Positions 53,187-63,550 of a stretch of DNA of 64,000 nucleotides are shown one piece after another. The notes beneath the pieces were generated by a model. It did not search any database, had not been told where the DNA came from, and worked only from the letters and a program-made list of their open reading frames with translations. The stretch comes from Picochlorum sp. 'celeri' (taxonomy: Eukaryota; Chlorophyta; Trebouxiophyceae), in NCBI GenBank assembly GCA_010909725.1, contig JAACMV010000005.1:124001-188000 (forward strand), in the 5' to 3' direction. Position 1 is the stretch's first letter. Each line of letters begins with the position of its first letter. The position numbers and the translations under genes were made by a program.

Positions 53187-56100
53187 TCAGAAGTGCCACC
53201 ACTTTCTCTCTGCAAAAGCCTTTTCAAGGTCTTGAGCCATGCTTGCAAAGTTTTCAGTATCATTTTGGAGAGCTGCAGACTGCTCTTCTAGATTCTTCAG
53301 TTTTTGACCTCTTTCTTCAAGCAGGTTCCTATTCTTTTCCATCACTGAACGCACATCGTCGGTCTTCGTTGCCGGTCGGTAGTGCCTCTTAACAGCAGAT
53401 GCAGTTCTTTTGGCCGTTTTGTCACCGCTTTTGGATCCTAGCAGTTCAGAGCGGCGTTGGACTGTTGTAGCCTGCGGAGTAGTGCTTGTACTGCATGGCA
53501 CAGACTCGTCATCTGAAATGCTCTCGATTTCATCGTCGAGCGCGTAAACTTGTTTTTGGAATACTTCACCAAGTGCGGGTAAATCACGAGTTTTCGACAT
53601 TTTCTCAATCTCTTGCATCATCATCCCAGATGCAGCTGTGGCAGCACCTTTGACGGTACCGAAAATATTAGAAATGCCTACTTGCCCTTTTGGGCCTGTT
53701 TTAGACCCTTCAGATTGTTGATTGACTAACTTGGGGGTAAGCGACTGCCTTTTCACCAGTTGCTGTGGTCCAATGGGGGGAGGCGCCCTGACAAGACTTG
53801 AAAATCTGAGGATTTCATTCGTTTCGCTGGTAATGAACACTTGTCCATCCATGGATACTGGGGCACTTGTCACCGAACCAGGGGACTTTCTCAGGCCGTA
53901 GTGATCATTACTGCCGACAAGTTGAAGTCCTGGTAGAGTATAACAGGATATCGTCTTCGATACAGTCAACAGGCCGGATCCAGATATGGAATGGAAAGAA
54001 CTACAAGAAAGAATTGGTTCCTCAAACTTTACTTTCCTCTCTGAACTTCTTTCTCCCTTGAGGACGGCATCTGAACAAAATAATCGTAGCATACAGTAAG
54101 AAGCCATTCGAATATCTATCATACTTATGAAACTCACCTATAGAATACAGTCTTAAATATTCAGAGCTGCCAATGAAAATTAAGCTACAAGGTTCTGCCC
54201 CATTCCGAGTGAAGTATGAAGAGTAAAATGAATCATTTGGATAATTTTCGCTTTTATGGGAGGATGATGTGGGAACACCGTTCCACAGGTCTGCATCTGT
54301 ATTTATGTCATGCAGATCGTCTTCCTGCAGCGAATCTCTCTTCTCCAGCTCTTCTACATCAAATTCTTTAACCGTGTCTCCAAGTCTTCTTCCTTGGGAT
54401 GCCTGAGATACTTTAGTCATTCCTAATGTCCTGGGTCTTGATGTCGAATTGTTATCGGCCCATGTGAGCTCCAGCTCTGCTGACAAATTTGGCAAGACAG
54501 AACCATCAGCAGACAGAAGGGCCATGTGCAAGGGCTTTGACTGATTCTTCGCTCGTAAAGGCTTCGAAAGAAGAGAAACATTTTTCTCACAGTCGATGAT
54601 ATCCAATGACCCGTCTTGGGCGAGGCAAAATAAACTGCAGGGAACACATGGGCATTTTATATCACTGCATCACTTTCATTTGAGACAAATATATTGCTAC
54701 ACATACCCTGTGAGAGACTCAGCTCCATCTCGTAGGGATGCTGAGTCCTTATTAATAACTGCAAATTTCAGCGATACAATTGGTGCTCTCAGATGATGCT
54801 CCATCATTCTGGCAGGAGATGATAGATTCACCAGAGACACACATCCTGAGTGATCACCCACAGCTAAAAATCCAAGTTTGGAAGCCACAGAAACGGAAGT
54901 GATATCTTCTGAATGCGGTGAGTATTTCATTAAATATTGCCATCCAGGCCCTTGGTCGACCTGGCTGTCAAAAGGAGCTGATGATCCCAGAGTGACCTTG
55001 CGAACTGACTGAGGAGAAGTGGAAAACTGGTACAGTCTCACCAGGCCTCCAGCATGTCCAACGGCCAATAAGCCCGATATTGGGCAAACATCGAAACACA
55101 AGACTGGCATCATTCTGCCCTCCTCTGAAAATATTTCATTAGATTGCGGAACAGTGCACATGAGCTTTGGTACTTGTGAAACTGCATCCCATACTCGAAC
55201 CCTACCATCTCTGTGGCCTATCAGAACCACACCACTAGGATGCGATGATGAATCAACTTCTCCATTCATATAATCTGTTTCTGATATGAAATAGTTCGAC
55301 GGAGGGACTCCACCATTGAAAGGCCACCTAGAATCTTCTACTCTCTTCCAAGATAGGTATCGCAGGTTTTTCAAAGATGGCGAATGTGAGTGTTTCAGAG
55401 CTATGCTTGGCAAGAATGAGCTGCACGTAATCGGTGGAAGTTCTTGGAATTTTAACGACACTGGTAAGGGTTCCCACGACGACATATCATGTACGACAAT
55501 TTGACCTCCTTCAGTCAGGATCAGAATACCATCTGTGCATGGCCCATCATCCTGCTTTTCTTCTGATCCATTCAATAACGTGTGTGAAATAATTTCTCCA
55601 AACCATGGAATCATTTGTACGTCATTTGTATTGCCCTCTGGCTCCAGTGAAACAAGGGACAGCATGTCAGGTGCATCCTTGCTCTGGCCTCCCAAGACGA
55701 GCAAGCAATCCTTTCCATATGGTGTTCCCTGGGTTCCACGGACAAAACTTAGGGCTTTTATTGGAGAGGGATTGATTGGAGATACCTCAAGGTGTAAAAC
55801 TAGCACGGAATCCTCGTAATGTGACAGTTTCGATGGATGGACTTTCAACGTAGATGCAGATACTCCCCAAACCATAATTGAACCATCCTCATAGCCAATA
55901 GCGAAGCAATTCGCCCTATCTCCAACCCAGCATGCGCACATCGGCCTACTCATCGTATTATCTGTATCTGGAATCCTTGAAAGAATTTTTTCCGCCCTGA
56001 CATCCCATACAAGAGCTCCAGACTCACTATAGACAAAAAGAATGAATGGCCTATCTCCATTCAACACACTCTCAATGCACACCAAATCTCCAGACATTTC

Positions 56101-56799
56101 TAAATCCTCTCTAAATATCTTGTAAGGCTTCAATGAAATACCCTTTTCAACAGTCTCTCCAGATGGAAACTTGTTTCCCACATGAATGACCCTAGCATTG
56201 CCATCATCACAGCCCACCAGCATGTAGGGACCTCCAGGAACAACTGTGACATCCGTAACTCTATGCTCTGGGCATACGCAAGTAGAATCTATAACATCTT
56301 CATTCTCTAAATCGAAAAGATTGATCTTTCCATTCTCATACACACTGAGAAGTTCAGGCCTGTTCTTTAAAAAACCCAGAAAGATTGTCCTACTCTCGAC
56401 TTCCTCCCCTGTCAGCATGCACTCCACACCATCGCAGCCAATGATCTTGATTCTACCATCCCGAGTCCCAACCTACATATAATCGAATCAAATCATTTGA
56501 CAATCCCAACCTAGGGATATGCCCCCCCTCCACTCACAAAAGATCATGATACCAATCATGCTGCAGTCAAAATGACCCAACTGAAAGCAACCACCTACCG
56601 CTAATAACTTTTGTCTCGAGTCATATGCCAGGCTATCAACCCCATCAGGAAACCCAGTATGGCTTCTAAATTTCAAAAATACGTCCTGATCGCGCAAATC
56701 ATCCACGGGAACTTCCCGAGTCTCTCGAACTTTAGAAACTTGCGTATTCAGCTTTCTTGCAAGGTTCTTTGTGGCAGTACCGAACACCGTTGGGTCCAT
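53187..56799 (-). CDS. Tomosyn / lethal giant larvae (SRO7)-type WD40 protein with R-SNARE tail, four exons
   Basis: Regulator of exocytic SNARE assembly, 1115 aa. Exons: 56599-56799, 54707-56472, 54138-54634, 53187-54070; introns 126, 72 and 67 nt with phases 0, 2 and 1. The N-terminus has FGFPDG-like RSHTGFPDGVDSLAYD followed by VGTRDGRIKIIG, as in tomosyn and Lgl. Many degenerate WD units follow, for example VWDVRAEKIL, GYEDGSIMVWG and GHRDGRVRVWD. The C-terminus has RHYRPATKTDDVRSVMEKNR, LLEERGQKLKNLEEQS and AALQNDTENFASMAQDLEK: a coiled-coil R-SNARE motif, the hallmark separating tomosyn from Lgl. In the SNARE core the central (zero-layer) position appears as R in the VMEKNRNLLEERG segment. 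A TGTAA follows by about 45 nt. Confidence 0.93.
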
Positions 56800-57027
56800 G
56801 CTACCCCACGTGATTATTTTGGACCGTTATTATAAAATCAAAGCCCCAGGTACGTGTCCAACGCATCCTATACCAATCAGGGCAGGATCATCCTGTAGCG
56901 TATGCTCCGGTCAATGATAGGTCTGATGGGAGACTTCATTCACCATTGTTTGAATGAAGTCATTTGATACAATTTCGCTGAGATCTCATATGGTGACTTT
57001 ACTAATGACATTATTTACCTCAATGGA

Positions 57028-58626
57028 ATGAATGCTGACCTGGTTTGCATCCAGTCTCGTCCCAAATATCGTTGGAGTCCTCGGCAACATTTTGTTCGGA
57101 CAGATCCTGGGCCAGGGAGGTATATTTCATTTATTTGTGCCCCCAGGTACTGCCGATGTATTATGATACGCATCAATGGTATCCTGAGTTCATCATGCTG
57201 TCGTTTTATGGCGTGCAGGCGTGAATTGTCTCTTGCTGCTTCAAGAGGGAGAAGGGGAGTGAAGAGGGTCAACAGTGGAGGCACGCGTGATTTGGACAGT
57301 CCAATCATAGACGATTCTAGTATTCAAAAGGATAGGGACGCGTGGCGAGTATTCTCTGTGAATGCGCGGCTCATCCTGAGAATGTTTTTCAGGAAGATTC
57401 CCTTTATTGGGAAGAGGCAGATATTTGTCGGTATCTTGAATATTCTCCTTGTATTCCTAATAAGAAAGCTATTAAATGTGGTCAGTGTTGGGCAGATTGA
57501 GTTATTTTACTTATACTACCAGCCTTTGGTCCCATTTTTGATGATGCTGTGGGGATGGGGAATCAATGTGCTCTACTTTGAGAAGACTGGCTTGCGCTAC
57601 GACATGTGCTTCGAAGAACGTGATCGAAGTTATCTGCTGCACAGCGTTGAAATATTAAAGATGTGCAACACGTTATCGTGTGGCCTTCTCAGCTCTGCGT
57701 CTCTATTTCTGATGTTTACTGCATCAGGAATGCTGAGGGCTGCTGCTTTACAGCCAGTCCTTTTGTACATGGTAACATTGTTGGTACTCGTGATGCCTTT
57801 TCCAATTTTCTATAGAGATACCCGGAGATACTTTGCTACTACATTTTGGCGAGTTCTGACCCCAGTCCGAAGTGTAGCATGGGGTGATTTTTTATTAGCT
57901 GATATTCTTACATCTCTTGCCAAAGGTCTCTCTGATATTGAACGCGCAATCTGCTCCATGGTGAGTGGACCTATTTTGTCTGGGACACCGGAGCAATGTA
58001 CTGATGCCAGCTGGATTATTCCCATAGGGCTTGTGATGCCATATTTTTGGCGGTTTATACAGTGTATCAGAGTTTACATTGACACGGGTAATAAGCAGCA
58101 GCTGTGGAATGCACTAAAATATATGACAGCCTTTCCTGTCGTGTTTCTTTCATTTTCCAAGTATCACGTTGCTCATGACTCTTGGGTTAGTTTATGGAAG
58201 CCATTGTGGTTGCTTGCAGCATGTGTGAACTCTGGGTTTAGTTACTTCTGGGATATTGAGAGGGATTGGGAAATTTCCTTCTTCTCCCAGATAGGATCAC
58301 ACAAAAGACTTCATGCAAGAACAATTCTTCCGCAACCAACAAATTTTTCAAGAAGAACATATTACTACCTGATGATTTCAAACTTGATGCTTCGCCTTTC
58401 TTGGACGTACAAGTTGAGTCCTCATTTAAGGAGAGATCATCTGATAGTTTTTTGTATTGTTCTTTTGGAAGCTTTTAGGCGATTCCAGTGGATATTTATT
58501 CGCATCGAGGTGGAGCTGAGAAAATTGCAAAAGCTTCACCCAGAACTCGGTGTGCTTGTCCCAAGTAGAGGAAACGCTAGGAAACAGCACGTGAGTATAA
58601 CTTCTCCGAAAGTCCTACCAGGTTGA
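57028..58626 (+). CDS. EXS-domain membrane protein (XPR1/PHO1/ERD1-related) without SPX
   Basis: Membrane protein of the EXS family, involved in phosphate export or Golgi membrane protein retention, up to 532 aa. Features: IFVGILNILLVFLIRKLL and following helices, WGWGINVLYFEKTGLRYDMC, FYRDTRRYFATTFWRVLTPV, the EXS core VAWGDFLLADILTSLAKGLS, PYFWRFIQCIRVY, LWKPLWLLAACVNSGFSYFW and DIERDWEISFF, and the final ALRRFQW-like EAFRRFQWIFIRIE. No SPX domain precedes it, so it resembles ERD1-type or EXS-only proteins. The N-terminus is uncertain: the ATG at 57028 opens the frame, but 57147-57218 looks like a possible 72-nt in-frame intron, and the ATG at 57208 is a further option. Confidence 0.85.
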   Translation: MNADLVCIQSRPKYRWSPRQHFVRTDPGPGRYISFICAPRYCRCIMIRINGILSSSCCRFMACRRELSLAASRGRRGVKRVNSGGTRDLDSPIIDDSSIQKDRDAWRVFSVNARLILRMFFRKIPFIGKRQIFVGILNILLVFLIRKLLNVVSVGQIELFYLYYQPLVPFLMMLWGWGINVLYFEKTGLRYDMCFEERDRSYLLHSVEILKMCNTLSCGLLSSASLFLMFTASGMLRAAALQPVLLYMVTLLVLVMPFPIFYRDTRRYFATTFWRVLTPVRSVAWGDFLLADILTSLAKGLSDIERAICSMVSGPILSGTPEQCTDASWIIPIGLVMPYFWRFIQCIRVYIDTGNKQQLWNALKYMTAFPVVFLSFSKYHVAHDSWVSLWKPLWLLAACVNSGFSYFWDIERDWEISFFSQIGSHKRLHARTILPQPTNFSRRTYYYLMISNLMLRLSWTYKLSPHLRRDHLIVFCIVLLEAFRRFQWIFIRIEVELRKLQKLHPELGVLVPSRGNARKQHVSITSPKVLPG

Positions 58627-58701
58627 CCTATTGTTGAAGGATTAAGAATGTTACTGTTCATATTCAATTAGTCTCGTATTTAATTTATTTGATTCAGCTA
58701 G

Positions 58702-60242
58702 TCAGCTTTCGGCACCAAAGTACTTCCTAGCAATGTCAAGTTTTTCAATCACCACATTGCACACAGGGTGTGTCGGAAGAAGAAGATTCCGTCTTCCACC
58801 AACAATGTTTCCTCCTGCATGCTGAGCAGCAGAAAGGCCACTAAGACAGTAGCATGTGTGGTAAAAATCAGGACTTTTTCCTGGCTTGTCTCGAAGACCT
58901 CCTCTGCCATTGATCTGACAGCAGAGAAGTATCCAAAGCTGCAGTGCATCAAAGTCACACGCATCTGTTTCATCATAACCGTTCCTTACTTTTTTGAGGC
59001 ACTTCTGTATAACTTCTACCAATGGCAGCTGCTCATCCATTTTGTCCACATCCTGTTGCAGCCTCATCACCTGTTCTTGTTGCTCCCCTAGCCTCTTGTT
59101 GTCTGGGTCATTCTTCAATTCGTCTTCAATTTCTAGCAACCTATCCATTGCCATGTCTAGCTCTATTTGTTTCGCTGCAGATGCTTCTTTAATAATTTGT
59201 CCAGGGTTCTGCCATTTTGAGCCAGACCACTGGTCTACTGCCCTGGCCACACTCGGGTCACATTTATTAAAATCGGGTGTAAAATTGAGCTTGTTGCGTG
59301 CTTTGCCATTCCATATGTCGCCTTGCACGTGTGCGAGGCTGCACAATCCTCCCTGCCACCAGGAGTAGCACCCATCAACAAGTTTATTTGTCCGCCCCCT
59401 CATGCCGCCTTCAGTTCTCCCTTGCATGCGTGACACCCAAGATTTTAGAAGCGATCTATCAATCTTATTTCCCTCTTGTATGAGCTCTAGCGCGCCATAT
59501 GCGCAGAAAGTATACCCCCCATGGGCCTCATTCCCAGGCTCTCCTCCAATCCCACCCTCATAGCTTTGGCATCGATGGACAAATTGGACCAGGTCACACG
59601 CATCCGCAACCTTCTTAGAATCCATATTAAGCATATAGCATACAGATAATGCACAATAGCATCCTCGCACATCCACCTCTCCATGTTGATGCATTGTCAT
59701 ACCACCACCTCTTTCTGGAGGAACACACATTCTGAGGAAGAATGACATGAGCGAATCCCTATTGATCAAATCAAGCACATCCTCTCTTCCTAAAGTAACC
59801 AAAGCAGCGACTGCAGCGTATGTTGTGGCTAAATGGGGCAGCTGGCCAGGCCCTCCACCGAAACCTCCATTTTTGTGCTGGCAGCTTTGAAGTAACTGGA
59901 TCACATCCCGAATAGTCTCCTCACTCAAACTGCTAAGCTTATCTAATAAAGACAATGAATGCAGTATCCAGTAACAAATCCATGTCCTACTGGCATCCAA
60001 CGAGACAAAAGCTACAGAAAGCAGACAACAGTTAGGAGTGAAAGTGCACCCTGCAGAACACTCAGAAACGCACCCGCTGGAAGCACTCTGAGGCCACTTT
60101 TCAAATACTTGACATGTAAAACTCGCTGTAAGGCTAAAAGATCCTCGTCTTCAAGCTCCAAGAAGGTTTGATAAATAGCAACTGTGTCCCTCTCCACCTG
60201 GTTTTGCTCACGTTCAGTGACCGTTTCGGAACGAGTGGGCAT
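58702..60242 (-). CDS. Protein farnesyltransferase beta subunit with a coiled-coil insertion, two exons
   Basis: Catalytic beta subunit of the CaaX prenylating enzyme, 492 aa. Exon 1 (60074-60242) ends LKSGLRVLPA. A 62-nt intron (60012-60073; donor GCGG|GTGCGT, acceptor CTGTAG|) in phase 1 joins exon 2 (58702-60011), starting AFVSLDASRTWICYWILHSL, a classic FTB segment. Zinc and substrate residues follow the family: QSYEGGIGGEPGNEAHGGYT, GRTNKLVDGCYSWWQGG (with the Asp/Cys zinc ligands) and SPDFYHTCYCLSGLS with the histidine ligand. Between QGGLCSLAHVQ and LQLWILLCCQ there is a long charged insertion of roughly 100 residues, including LEIEDELKNDPDNKRLGEQQ, predicted coiled coil, not usual in FTB. 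Confidence 0.95.
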
Positions 60243-60508
60243 TATATCGACGACCTAAGATCTGTAAAAATAGCATATGTATTCAGGGATGCATCGTTCA
60301 CGTATTTGTTTGATCAGGGCGAATTTGGCAAGTACTGGACTCAAGCCCCATGGGATACAGTACCCATCATCCAAAATGACCCTCCTGAGCACATATGAGC
60401 GTCGCATTGCATATTTAATGGGAATTGAAACCATTAAAAGAGAAATATATCGTCAGTGAAACAGGTACTCCTCCTCCTAGTAGATTGAGTGCATGGCAAT
60501 GCAAAAGT

Positions 60509-62008
60509 ATGAGTAATAAGACGCCGAGACTCGTGTCTGCGCATACGGATGGGGATGATAATGCTCTTGAATACGACATTATCCCAATTGATATCACTGA
60601 AGCTGGAGGACGTGGATCATATGATGACAGCGGTTTGCCTGCAAGGCCAAACGGGGAGCAGCAAGGCAAGGAGAGCCAATCAGGAAGTAAAGATGCCGAC
60701 CTTCCAGATTTCTTATCCTTGAATGAAGTCGGAGAGGACAAGAAGAGTGAAGATGAGAGTATAGTCAAGTCTCTAGTTGAAGACCACGAGAAGCAAGGTT
60801 TTATTGTTCCTCCGAAGAAACACGAGACAGCTGTGGCATCATCCCCTGCCCTCTTGAAGGACGTGCCTTGGAAAAAGTGCCTATACATCAGATCTCCTAC
60901 ATTGCGATTGCATCAAGAAATACTCCATTTTTGTTCGTGCTTGAAGCCGACCCCAGAGGAAGAAAAGGCCAGGGAAGATGCACTGAAGAGGATTGAGGAT
61001 GCTGTGAAAGCTTTGTGGCCAAAAGCAAGAGTTGAAGTATTCGGTTCATTCGCCACAGGTTTATACCTGCCTACTTCGGACATGGATGCAGTTATATTAG
61101 ACAGCGGCTGCAGTGATATACGACAAGGCCTAAAAGTGTTGGGTAAATCATTATCAACAAAGGGCATTGCAGTTGATTTGCAGATTATTTTGAAAGCACG
61201 CGTGCCAATCATAAAGTTTCAGGATAAAGAGTCGGGATATCAGTTTGATATATCATTTGATGTTGCAAATGGGCCAGAAGCTGCACAGAATGTGAGGGAA
61301 CTAGGCCAATGGATCCCAGCAATGTCTGCCCTTGTGATGGTTCTCAAGGTGTTTTTGCAACAACGAGAATTGAATGAAGTATACAGTGGCGGTATCGGCT
61401 CCTATGCTTTATTGGTCATGGTAGCGAATTTCATTCAGACACATTGGTCTAGATTCAGCAGAAAGGATGGAGATTTGGGCACAAACTTAGGCGAGCTCTT
61501 GCTGGACTTTTTCCGTTTACATGGTCGTGCTCTCAAGCAAGAGGTTGTTGGAGTCAGTTGCAGCAAAGGAGGGAAATTTTTCCGGAAGCGATCATTATCC
61601 TTTCATTATCCAGATAGGCCAGAATTACCTGCGGTACAGGATCCTAACGATAGAGACAACGATTTGGGCAAAAATAGTTACAATGCATCGAGGGTGCGAA
61701 TGGCATATGACTATGCCTACACAAGGCTGTCGGCCAAAGCAAAGCCAGGAGAGTCGATGCTTGCTAGAATTATTAGACTAGATGCAGTGCTCTTGAGTCG
61801 ATACAAGGGAGATGACGGAGCAGACGAACCCGGGGAGGAACATACGATTAACAAAGGCGATTCACAAGGCAAGAGGGCCACGGGTAAGAAGCGCAAGGGT
61901 AAACCCACGGGGGCAGCGCGAAAGTCAAACTCCAAGGGGACAGCATCAAAAACTCGGAAGAAATCTCCTTCTGAAGATACAAATAATAGAAACTCAGGCG
62001 TGTCCTGA
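60509..62008 (+). CDS. TRF4/PAPD5-type non-canonical poly(A) polymerase
   Basis: Nucleotidyltransferase of the TRF4/5 (TENT4) group, which adds oligo(A) tails to RNAs for exosome decay or processing, 499 aa from the ATG at 60509. The palm carries EVFGSFATGLYLPTSDMDAV with the catalytic aspartates and G-S helix, then VDLQIILKARVPIIKFQD, and the third aspartate in GYQFDISFDVANG. The PAP-associated domain follows: LVMVLKVFLQQRELNEVYSG, GGIGSYALLVMV and LGELLLDFFRLHG, then ASRVRMAYDYAYTRLS. The N-terminal 130 residues are acidic and the C-terminal tail is lysine/serine-rich, suiting a nuclear protein. An open frame extends 28 codons upstream but from a TTG. A TGTAA lies 8 nt past the stop. Divergent from the farnesyltransferase gene. 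Confidence 0.92.
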   Translation: MSNKTPRLVSAHTDGDDNALEYDIIPIDITEAGGRGSYDDSGLPARPNGEQQGKESQSGSKDADLPDFLSLNEVGEDKKSEDESIVKSLVEDHEKQGFIVPPKKHETAVASSPALLKDVPWKKCLYIRSPTLRLHQEILHFCSCLKPTPEEEKAREDALKRIEDAVKALWPKARVEVFGSFATGLYLPTSDMDAVILDSGCSDIRQGLKVLGKSLSTKGIAVDLQIILKARVPIIKFQDKESGYQFDISFDVANGPEAAQNVRELGQWIPAMSALVMVLKVFLQQRELNEVYSGGIGSYALLVMVANFIQTHWSRFSRKDGDLGTNLGELLLDFFRLHGRALKQEVVGVSCSKGGKFFRKRSLSFHYPDRPELPAVQDPNDRDNDLGKNSYNASRVRMAYDYAYTRLSAKAKPGESMLARIIRLDAVLLSRYKGDDGADEPGEEHTINKGDSQGKRATGKKRKGKPTGAARKSNSKGTASKTRKKSPSEDTNNRNSGVS

Positions 62009-62153
62009 TAAACATTGTAACCAAAGCAAATCCTTTCGCTCCATTAATCTGATTGTGAATGTATTCATGTTGCTGCCTCGTCAATGATCCTGGCAGAGAT
62101 TCCTAGAGCTCAAAAACACCATAAAGCTCTACGTATCTGAGACGACGAGGCAT

Positions 62154-63530
62154 ATGGAAAGGAGAAAATTCCTGTTTCTATTCATCGGCAGCGTTGCCTG
62201 TGTTTGTCCAATTATATTTGGGTGCGTCTTTGGAATACCAAAGTCAAACAAGGCAACAGCCCCAGAGAATGTCATTGAAAATTCAACAAATCAGCCGCGA
62301 GCGTATTCGAATCTCTACTTTCCAGTTAACAGATCTGGTATCGCTTTGACAAGCTACGTGAGCGGGAATGGTACCTCTTTTCATGATGTTGTCATCATAG
62401 GAGCAGGGCTCTCTGGCCTCTCTGCAGCACTGAAACTTTGTCAGGAAATGCCGGACCTCGATATTCTCCTTCTTGAAGCTTCTGATACGCCAGGTGGAAG
62501 AATATTCAGCACCCAAATGCGCAACAATACGTCGTATATCGACGTCGGTGCCCGCTGGCTCATTGGTTCTGACCAAAATGCACTCCAAGCCTTGGCAAAC
62601 CTTGCACATGTTCACAGGGCAAGAGAGCGTCGTGTTACAAGGATGGAGATGTTGAGAAGTATGTTTTATCTATCGCTCTGTAGCAATACTACTTCCTCCG
62701 AGTCAGGACTATGCACGCAATCCGCAGATGAATTCGATGATGTGATGCTTGGAGGAGCACACAAGATTGTTGAGTATCTGGTCACACTACTGGCAGAGAC
62801 AAGCTGCCATGTGTCGATTCAATTTAATACAAAGGTCTCAAATATAACCACAACAGACTCAATTGCTTCAGTGCGAACAGAGGATGGTCGAGTGTATCCA
62901 GCATCCTACATCATCTCCTCCATCCCAGCAGGTGTGCTGCAAGAATCATCAGTCTCGTTTCAGCCAGGCCTGCCACATGTGATTCATCAAGCTATCCAAA
63001 ACCTCCATGTGATCAAAACAAGTGTGATTCATGTGGCATTGAGTGAGTCTATTCCGAGCATGAGGGAACCATATTACAGTGTAGTGGTGGACCAGGAAGG
63101 AGACAAGCACCTGGATGTGGTGAACCTCATGTCATTCACGGGCGACAACCTGCTCGCTCTATATGCAAATCATCGTCTATCGATAGATCTTGAGGAGATA
63201 TCAGATGAGGATATCATGCGAATGATATCCAACTCGCTGCAGCGTGCCTTTGGGACAGCACCATCCATATCCAACTTTTTGGTATCCCACTGGGGCTTGC
63301 ACCCATACGTACGTGGAGCATACACCACCCTATCTGACTGTAGCACCCCTCAAGACCGGGCAACCTTGCGAGAACCCATAGGGGGTAGACTCGTCTTCAC
63401 AGGAGAATGGGTGGCATCCGTCAGTCCTGGGACCTTGACTGGAGCCTTTCTCTCAGGGATTGAATCTGCTCTCAGAATCCTGGAAGCATTCGATGATCAA
63501 ACCTGCACATCCGCCATGGAAAATTGTTAA
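62154..63530 (+). CDS. FAD-dependent amine/polyamine oxidase with signal anchor
   Basis: Flavin amine oxidase family enzyme, 458 aa, one exon. After a short basic start it has a hydrophobic segment (FLFLFIGSVACVCPIIFGCV) that acts as a signal anchor or cleavable signal, so it enters the secretory pathway; several N-x-S/T sites agree. The FAD site is DVVIIGAGLSGLSAALKL and LLLEASDTPGGRIFST, with the family's D-x-G-ARWLIG next. The C-terminus has the second flavin element GGRLVFTGEWVASVSPGTLT followed by GAFLSGIESALRIL. The substrate-channel middle is shorter than in plant polyamine oxidases, so the substrate is not certain: polyamines, lysine-like amines or another amine. Only 20 nt separate its stop from the start codon of the next gene on the same strand. 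Confidence 0.9.
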   Translation: MERRKFLFLFIGSVACVCPIIFGCVFGIPKSNKATAPENVIENSTNQPRAYSNLYFPVNRSGIALTSYVSGNGTSFHDVVIIGAGLSGLSAALKLCQEMPDLDILLLEASDTPGGRIFSTQMRNNTSYIDVGARWLIGSDQNALQALANLAHVHRARERRVTRMEMLRSMFYLSLCSNTTSSESGLCTQSADEFDDVMLGGAHKIVEYLVTLLAETSCHVSIQFNTKVSNITTTDSIASVRTEDGRVYPASYIISSIPAGVLQESSVSFQPGLPHVIHQAIQNLHVIKTSVIHVALSESIPSMREPYYSVVVDQEGDKHLDVVNLMSFTGDNLLALYANHRLSIDLEEISDEDIMRMISNSLQRAFGTAPSISNFLVSHWGLHPYVRGAYTTLSDCSTPQDRATLREPIGGRLVFTGEWVASVSPGTLTGAFLSGIESALRILEAFDDQTCTSAMENC

Positions 63531-63550
63531 AAATATATATAATGAATAAA

